NCBI GenBank assembly: GCA_947177115.1
Contig: CAMWTG010000077.1
Coordinates: forward strand, 1-10,381
DNA from: an uncultured Clostridia bacterium
Lineage (GTDB): Bacteria; Bacillota; Clostridia; Oscillospirales; Oscillospiraceae
Reading direction: 5' to 3'
DNA: 10,381 nt
Part shown: positions 6,409-10,381 of the stretch, in pieces
How the letters are laid out: each line of letters starts with the position of its first letter
Position numbering within the stretch: the first letter of the stretch is position 1
Translations under genes and position numbers: made by a program
The notes under the pieces: model-generated
What the model was told of the DNA's origin: nothing
What the model saw: only the letters and a program-made list of their open reading frames with translations
Databases searched by the model: none

Positions 6409-6466
6409 GACTAAAAGTGCAATATCGCTACCGGGCAGAAATTTAGGAACAACGGTGGCTTTAGTC
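6409..6466. other. Possible two-stem structured element between convergent genes
   Basis: GACTAAA (6409-6415) pairs with TTTAGTC (6460-6466), and GCTACCG (6427-6433) pairs with CGGTGGC (6453-6459, one G-T), with an 11-base bulge on one side and a 19-base loop. There is no T-tract on either strand. The function is unknown and chance cannot be excluded. Confidence 0.3.
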
Positions 6467-6480
6467 CCGAGGATAAAGTA

Positions 6481-8169
6481 TCAGAGCGGGTTTTCGTCCA
6501 GCCACCTGGCGATCTTTCCGCCGATATCCTTGATGCAGCCGGAGTCGTAGGGGACCTTCATCCCCGCGCCGTGGGCCAGCTCCTCAAAGGTTTTGGTGCC
6601 GCCCAGGTCCACAAAGGCCAGGTACTTCTTCCATGCCTCCTCCCGGTTCTCCAAGGAGGCCAGCCAGAACTGAAAGGCCATGGTCTGGGCCATGCAGTAG
6701 TCGATATAATAGAAGGGGCTCTGATAGATGTGGAGCTGCTGCTGCCAGCGGGCGCCCCGGCTGTAGGAGGGCAGATCCTCATAGTCGATCCAGGGGCGGT
6801 ACTTCCTCTCCAGCTCCAGCCAGATCTGGTTGCGCTCATCGGGGGTCAGCTCCGGGCGCTCATACATGATATGCTGGAACTCGTCCACCATGCAGCCGTA
6901 GGGGATGAAGATCAGGGCGTCCTCGCAGTGGCCGATTTCATACTTCCGGGTAGCGGGGCCGAAAAATTTCTCATGCCAGGGGGCAGTGAGGAACTCCATA
7001 GACATGGAGTGGGTCTCGCAGCCCTCCATGGTGGGGCTCATGAGGGAGGAGAGGTAGCCCTTCCGGGCGGCGCGGTAGAAGGCGAAGGCGTGGCCCGCCT
7101 CGTGGGTCAGCACGTCCACGTCCCCGCTGGTGCCGTTGAAGTTGGAGAAAATGAAAGGGGCCTTGTAGGCGGCGAAGTCGGTGCAGTAGCCGCCGGGGGC
7201 CTTGCCCTCCTTGCTGAGCACGTCCAGCAGTTCGCCATCGTAGAGGAAGTCGATGAACTCCTTCGTCTCCGGGCTGAGGGCGTGGTACATCTCCCGGCCG
7301 GCGGCCAGGATCTCATCGGACGTGCCCTGGGGCTTGGCGTTGCCATCGGGGAACATCAGCACGTCATCATAGATCTTCAGCTTGTCCACGCCGATGCGCT
7401 TGGCCTGGTCCTCCTTCACCCGGGCCACAATGGGCACCAGGTCCCTGGCGATCTGATCCCGGAAGGCTTTGCACTCCTCGGGGCCCCAGCAATTGCGGCC
7501 CAGGCGGTCATAGCCCAGAGGAATGAAGTTCTCATAGCCCATGGCCTTGCCCTGGGCGTCCCGGTTTTTCACCAGCTTGTCGTAGAGCTCGTCCAGCTGC
7601 TGCCGGTGGTCCTCGAACCACTGGCCCCGGACCTCATAAGCGGCCTTGCGGACGGCCCGGTCAGGATCCTGCATAAAGGGCCCCAGCTTGGGCAGCGGCA
7701 GCATCTCGCCCTGCCACTCCACCACGGCGGAGGCATAGAGCTTCTGATACTCGCTGGTGAGCTTGTTCTCCTCCTGCATCAGCTCCATGATCTCCGGCTT
7801 CATGCACCGCACGGAGATCTCCAGGTTTTTAAACAGCAGCGTCCCGAACCGCTCCTCCAGCTGGGGGCGGAAGGGGGATCTCAGCAGGGCCAGGTTGATC
7901 TTCTGATCCAGCTCCTGGATAGCAGGGCTGATCTCATCGATATAATCGCTTTCCTTCTCATAGAATTCGTCCTTGGTGTCGATGGTGTGGCGGACATAGG
8001 CAATGGAGCAGTCCGTGCCCACCTGCTTGCTGAGTTCCTCATAGGCCAGGTAAGCGCTGATCTGCGCCTCCGCGGCGGCGGCGGACTGGATCTGCTCCAG
8101 CAGCCGGCCGGCATCGGCCTTGATTTTTTCCAGGTCGGGCCTGGTATAGGGCATCTCTGAAAATTTCAT
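6481..8169 (-). CDS. M3 family zinc oligopeptidase
   Basis: A 562-residue cytoplasmic metallopeptidase of family M3, which cleaves short peptides. The zinc site is complete: HEAGH at 356-360, with the third ligand E385 exactly 25 residues after H360, in an ETHS context. Further on, HIYQSPFYYIDY (from 480) carries the His/Tyr substrate-binding residues of the family. Length and the FYYIDYCMAQTMAFQFW stretch resemble the M3 branch separate from classical PepF, so no gene symbol is given. The start at 8169 (MKFSEMPYTRP) is supported by AAAGGAAG 4-5 bases upstream; the frame stays open to 8307, but those 46 added residues cover the promoter region. It is convergent with infB and divergent from the membrane-protein operon. 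No signal peptide is seen. Confidence 0.92.
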   Translation of the reverse strand: MKFSEMPYTRPDLEKIKADAGRLLEQIQSAAAAEAQISAYLAYEELSKQVGTDCSIAYVRHTIDTKDEFYEKESDYIDEISPAIQELDQKINLALLRSPFRPQLEERFGTLLFKNLEISVRCMKPEIMELMQEENKLTSEYQKLYASAVVEWQGEMLPLPKLGPFMQDPDRAVRKAAYEVRGQWFEDHRQQLDELYDKLVKNRDAQGKAMGYENFIPLGYDRLGRNCWGPEECKAFRDQIARDLVPIVARVKEDQAKRIGVDKLKIYDDVLMFPDGNAKPQGTSDEILAAGREMYHALSPETKEFIDFLYDGELLDVLSKEGKAPGGYCTDFAAYKAPFIFSNFNGTSGDVDVLTHEAGHAFAFYRAARKGYLSSLMSPTMEGCETHSMSMEFLTAPWHEKFFGPATRKYEIGHCEDALIFIPYGCMVDEFQHIMYERPELTPDERNQIWLELERKYRPWIDYEDLPSYSRGARWQQQLHIYQSPFYYIDYCMAQTMAFQFWLASLENREEAWKKYLAFVDLGGTKTFEELAHGAGMKVPYDSGCIKDIGGKIARWLDENPL

Positions 8170-8248
8170 CGTTCTTCCTTTCTTGCCGCTGCAAAGGCTG
8201 GCAGCTGCAAAACATGGCATATATCCGAGCTTCAGGTTCGGCAGATAT

Positions 8249-8277
8249 AGTATACCACAGGATGGAGGAAAAGGGAA
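8249..8277 (-). promoter_or_regulatory. Promoter of the M3 peptidase gene
   Basis: On the minus strand TATACT (8254-8249) is preceded by TGG, an extended -10. A weak -35, TTCCCT (8277-8272), is 17 bases upstream. Transcription would start near 8242, leaving a leader of about 73 bases that contains a small CCGA/TCGG hairpin. Confidence 0.65.
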
Positions 8278-8327
8278 GTCCTGGAGATAAGCGATCAGAG
8301 AAATCAATTTTTAGGAGATACCCTATT

Positions 8328-8354
8328 TGTAGGGCCCGATGTCCTCATCGGGCC
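8328..8354 (+). repeat. REP-like palindrome, copy A
   Basis: TTGTAG is followed by GGCCCGATG (8333-8341), loop TCCT, and CATCGGGCC (8346-8354), a perfect 9-bp stem. It is an inverted relative of copy B. Confidence 0.75.
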
Positions 8355-8387
8355 GTTTTAAGAGCAGAGCGGCAGTTCCAGCAAGAT

Positions 8388-8415
8388 GGGCCGATGGGGA
8401 CATCGGCCCCTACAA
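8388..8415 (-). repeat. REP-like palindrome, copy B
   Basis: GGGCCGATG (8388-8396), loop GGGA, CATCGGCCC (8401-8409), then CTACAA. Its minus-strand reading begins TTGTAGGGGCCGATGTCC, close to copy A, so A and B face each other across 33 bases. Confidence 0.75.
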
Positions 8416-8451
8416 CAACAATAGCACACGATCTTTAAAGCCGAGCATCCG

Positions 8452-8475
8452 TGTAGAGGCGAGCATTGCTCGCCC
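8452..8475 (+). repeat. REP-like palindrome, copy C
   Basis: TGTAGA then GGCGAGC (8458-8464), loop ATT, GCTCGCC (8468-8474), a perfect 7-bp stem. It is the same family as copy D near 2625, in the opposite orientation. Confidence 0.75.
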
Positions 8476-8604
8476 GCACGATCACCGGCATTTTCCGTCA
8501 GAAGCGGGCGGCAGTACCCGCCGCTGCGGGAGGGGAGTCGGAACACGGTGACAGCCGGTGCCCATAGGAAGAGAGAGCAGGAAAAGGAGAAGTGTAAAAT
8601 ATAC

Positions 8605-8633
8605 TTGACAAACAGACGAATATGTTTTACAAT
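8605..8633 (+). promoter_or_regulatory. Near-consensus promoter of the membrane-protein/regulator operon
   Basis: TTGACA (8605-8610), a 17-base spacer, then TACAAT (8628-8633); start expected near 8640, just before AGGAG (8644-8648). The -10 box overlaps an upstream in-frame ATG at 8622, which rules that ATG out as the start. The five bases of leader before the ribosome site leave little room for an RNA switch, so control is more likely by a DNA-binding protein such as the operon's own regulator. Confidence 0.85.
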
Positions 8634-8657
8634 AGCAACAGAAAGGAGATGCAGCTC

Positions 8658-9206
8658 ATGTCAAAAGAAACTGCAGCGTTCATTACCATCCTGCTGTTTA
8701 TTTTTGTTCTGTCAGCCTTCATTTGGCCGATCGCCTTGGGTATACACCTGGAGCTGGAGGGCCAGAAGAAGCGCGGCGAGCCGCCCGCCTACGATGAGCG
8801 CCAGAAGCTGGCCCGCCTGCGGGCCGGGAGCCACGCCATGTATGTGCTGCTGTTCTTCCTGGTGCTGTGGGCAATTATCAATCAACTTGGCTGGTTTGAT
8901 TGGACGAAATCGGTCCTGGACCTGGTTTTATGCGCAATGCTGCTGACCTGGTGCGCATGGGCATCGGACTGCATCCTGCACAATGGATTTTCCAGCTGGA
9001 AGGACAAGCGGAAGGATGCCGATGTCATGGTGATCACGTTCTCCCTGCCAATGGCGGAGGTTGTCCGTAGCCTCTGTGACAGCGATATTACCGCGTCATG
9101 GGTCCCGTTCATCTTTGTGTGTGTGGATATGGTGATTTTTGGGGCCGTCCTGCTCTATAAGTGGCGGAGGGAAAAGCATGCGGAGAGAGAGGAGGAGGCA
9201 CTATGA
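8658..9206 (+). CDS. Membrane protein with cytoplasmic YDERQ motif (paralogue 1)
   Basis: I do not recognise a named function. The 182-residue protein has hydrophobic segments at about 6-28, 60-80, 84-106 and 147-167, with a weaker one at 121-140. Between the first two lies a charged loop with KKRGE (37-41) and YDERQKLARL (45-54). Later comes WASDCIL (101-107), and the tail is highly charged. KRGE, YDERQKL and the W-x-x-acidic-CIL motif recur in the next protein, so the two are paralogues. ATG 8658 is chosen because AGGAG (8644-8648) precedes it and the promoter's -10 lies over the earlier ATG at 8622. The stop overlaps the next start as ATGA. Sensing or partner-binding for the HTH protein encoded at the operon's end is inference. 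Confidence 0.85.
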   Translation: MSKETAAFITILLFIFVLSAFIWPIALGIHLELEGQKKRGEPPAYDERQKLARLRAGSHAMYVLLFFLVLWAIINQLGWFDWTKSVLDLVLCAMLLTWCAWASDCILHNGFSSWKDKRKDADVMVITFSLPMAEVVRSLCDSDITASWVPFIFVCVDMVIFGAVLLYKWRREKHAEREEEAL

Positions 9207-9781
9207 GCACATCGGACAAAGTTCTTCTCACTGTCCTGGCCGTTTTCGCCATTCTGGTTTGGCTCGTCCCGCTGGCTGCGGGGATTTACATGGAGAAGCA
9301 GGAGCAGGCCAAGCGCGGCGAACTGGATAACTCCAAGGCCCAATATGACGAGCGCCAGAAGCTGATCCGCCTGGAGGCCAGCAGGCACACGCTATACGTG
9401 CTGGGTGGCTATCTGCTGGTTTGGCTGGTTCTGGAGTTTGTGGAGGTGCTCCACTGGGAGAGCCGTACCTTGACGCTGCTGATAGGCGGATTGACCCTGG
9501 CGGTAGTGGTATGGAGCGGGGAGTGCATCCTGCGGGGAGCTATGTTAGGGTTCAACCAGGGCGGAAACGAGCGCAGCCAGATCATAATGTATCTTGCATT
9601 AGGGGCCTGCTGGGTCCTTCTTGGCGGGTCGGACCTGGAATCCCAGGCCGATGGCGCCATGACCGCCACAAAGCTGTTCCTGGGATTCAGTTATGTGATC
9701 CTGGGCAGTCTGATGCTCTATGCGCGGCACAGGCGAAAGCTGGCGGAGAGCCGGCTGGACACGGAGGATGGTGGAGAATGA
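9203..9781 (+). CDS. Membrane protein with cytoplasmic YDERQ motif (paralogue 2)
   Basis: A 192-residue protein with hydrophobic segments at about 7-29, 63-83, 89-110, 125-142 and 157-174. It shares with its upstream neighbour a Pro in the first segment followed by AxGI and E, then KRGE (37-40), YDERQKLIRL (48-57), an H-x-x-YVL start to the second segment and WSGECIL (104-110). The rest is divergent, so this is an old duplication rather than a recent copy. The ATG at 9203 shares four bases with the previous stop (ATGA) and has GGAGGAGG at 9191-9198. The stop again overlaps the next start as ATGA. No catalytic residues were recognised. Heteromeric assembly of the two paralogues is plausible but unproven. 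Confidence 0.85.
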   Translation: MSTSDKVLLTVLAVFAILVWLVPLAAGIYMEKQEQAKRGELDNSKAQYDERQKLIRLEASRHTLYVLGGYLLVWLVLEFVEVLHWESRTLTLLIGGLTLAVVVWSGECILRGAMLGFNQGGNERSQIIMYLALGACWVLLGGSDLESQADGAMTATKLFLGFSYVILGSLMLYARHRRKLAESRLDTEDGGE

Positions 9782-9999
9782 AAAATCTCCGTCTCCGCTC
9801 CGCCCGTGCGGCCAAGGGGCTAAGCCAGCAGGCCTTAGCGGACCTGGTAGGCGTCTCCCGCCAGACGATCAACGCCATTGAGCAGGGGGACTACAACCCC
9901 ACCATCAACCTGTGCATTGCCATCTGCCGCGCATTGGATAAAACGCTGGACGCGCTGTTCTGGGAAGAGGCGCAGGCTGATCGAAAATCTGAGAATTGA
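9778..9999 (+). CDS. Short Cro/C1-type (XRE) HTH transcriptional regulator
   Basis: A 73-residue single-domain DNA-binding protein. The helix-turn-helix is complete: SQQALADLVGV (16-26) forms the first helix and turn, and SRQTINAIEQGDYNP (27-41) the recognition helix and following turn, with NLCIAICRALDKTLDALFW closing the domain. It belongs to the compact YozG-like group, whose genes are often next to genes for small membrane proteins. There is no ligand or oligomerisation domain, so any signal would have to come from a partner, and the two membrane proteins just upstream are the obvious candidates. The ATG overlaps the preceding TGA (ATGA), with GGAGG (9763-9767) 10 bases before. Binding to the promoter at 8605-8633 is inference. 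Confidence 0.93.
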   Translation: MKNLRLRSARAAKGLSQQALADLVGVSRQTINAIEQGDYNPTINLCIAICRALDKTLDALFWEEAQADRKSEN

Positions 10000-10019
10000 T
10001 TTCCCCAATGGCTTTTTTG

Positions 10020-10086
10020 CACGGCAAATGCATGGAGAAGGTACGTATTGGAAAAAATGTGGTCGTTTATCTATGCATTTGCCGTG
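10020..10086. repeat. 14-bp perfect inverted repeat after the operon
   Basis: CACGGCAAATGCAT (10020-10033) is repeated inverted at 10073-10086, 39 bases apart; each arm ends in the palindrome ATGCAT. A CTTTT stretch follows directly, so it may act as a terminator, though the loop is unusually long. It may also be a small miniature transposable-like element. Confidence 0.65.
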
Positions 10087-10103
10087 ACTTTTAGCAATTG
10101 GTG

Positions 10104-10132
10104 TTGACAAATCCGGAGAGATCTGCTAATAG
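10104..10132 (+). promoter_or_regulatory. Possible upstream promoter
   Basis: TTGACA (10104-10109), a 17-base spacer and TAATAG (10127-10132) preceded by TGC, an extended -10. The -10 itself is poor. It might make a longer precursor of the tRNA or a small RNA. Confidence 0.45.
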
Positions 10133-10230
10133 TTATGTATTCGTTGAGATGGGGTGCCTGCGCGTTATTGAGTCGGCGATGTGCTCAAAGGGTAGCTTAA
10201 AATTCGAATGTGGTTTAGTGAATTTGATGG

Positions 10231-10259
10231 TTGACAAATTCTAGTGGTTGCTGTAAAAT
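10231..10259 (+). promoter_or_regulatory. tRNA-Ala promoter
   Basis: TTGACA (10231-10236), a 17-base spacer and TAAAAT (10254-10259). Transcription would start near 10266, about 40 bases before the mature tRNA. Confidence 0.85.
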
Positions 10260-10304
10260 AAACTCCGTTGTGAAGCGGAAAACACAGCAAGCCAAGTTGA
10301 ATAT

Positions 10305-10380
<76 letters not shown>

Positions 10381-10381
10381 A

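Larger units (their letters stand above)
8278..8604. other. Repeat-bearing intergenic spacer
   Basis: There is no gene in this 327-base stretch between two divergent promoters. It holds three short palindromic elements (8328-8354, 8388-8415, 8452-8475) and a bulged GC-rich hairpin near 8510-8530 (GCGG/CCGC with inner CGG/CCG). The remainder is featureless. Confidence 0.7.
10087..10304. other. AT-rich non-coding stretch before the tRNA gene
   Basis: Composition falls well below the surrounding GC level. It holds two promoter-like sites with the same TTGACAAAT start. A 21-codon frame (10135-10200) has no ribosome binding site and is not called. Confidence 0.6.

Noticed and set aside
6571..8160. 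A 529-codon plus-strand open frame opposite the M3 peptidase
   Set aside because: The opposite strand encodes a complete zinc peptidase with HEAGH and its third ligand; the plus-strand product is a low-complexity shadow.
8170..8307. N-terminal extension of the M3 peptidase by 46 residues
   Set aside because: It would span the predicted promoter and transcription start; the ATG at 8169 has a good ribosome binding site and gives the usual family N-terminus.
8328..8475. CRISPR array
   Set aside because: The repeats are palindromes in mixed orientation, differ in stem sequence and are unevenly spaced; no cas genes are present.
8622..8657. ATG at 8622 as start of the first membrane protein
   Set aside because: It overlaps the -10 box of a near-consensus promoter and has no Shine-Dalgarno; ATG 8658 has both requirements.
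10135..10200. 21-codon frame before the tRNA
   Set aside because: It begins at about the predicted transcription start and has no ribosome binding site.

Overview
The window looks like a GC-rich Clostridia (Bacillota) chromosome, most likely from the Oscillospiraceae/Flavonifractor-like gut group. This rests on the rimP-nusA-ylxR-ylxQ-infB order, strong G/C bias at third codon positions, AGGAGG-type ribosome binding sites and the flavour of the NusA and IF-2 proteins. The genus is an inference.

Layout. Positions 1-396 hold the 3' end of a YfbR-like (HD-superfamily 5'-deoxynucleotidase) gene, followed by a weak terminator. A strong extended -10 promoter (484-512) then starts the transcription/translation operon. 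Its leader carries a terminator-like hairpin (536-563) ahead of rimP (642-1097) and nusA (1147-2211), followed by a MazG-like pyrophosphohydrolase gene (2216-2533) that is not part of the usual operon. A 464-base non-coding stretch rich in stem-loops (2534-2997) separates it from ylxR (2998-3276), ylxQ (3269-3715) and infB (3833-6259). A roughly 77-base imperfect hairpin (3722-3798) lies directly upstream of infB. The block ends in a 22-bp perfect hairpin (6293-6341); rbfA, the usual next gene, is absent.

A convergent M3-family oligopeptidase gene (6481-8169, minus strand) follows, with its promoter upstream. Next comes a repeat-rich spacer (8278-8604) holding three small palindromic elements with a shared TGTAG-type head; a fourth relative sits near 2625. 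After it, a near-consensus promoter (8605-8633) drives a tightly coupled three-gene operon: two paralogous, apparently undescribed membrane proteins (8658-9206 and 9203-9781) and a 73-residue Cro/C1-type regulator (9778-9999). Both junctions are 4-base ATGA overlaps. The right edge is AT-rich and carries a 14-bp inverted repeat, two TTGACAAAT promoters and a complete tRNA-Ala(GGC) gene.

How the parts fit. RimP, NusA, YlxR, YlxQ and IF-2 link ribosome maturation, transcription elongation/termination, RNA binding and translation initiation. The leader hairpins before rimP and infB are plausible control points. The membrane-protein/regulator operon is the best candidate for an undescribed system: the arrangement suggests a membrane sensor or sequestering partner controlling a small repressor, but its signal and targets cannot be read from the window.
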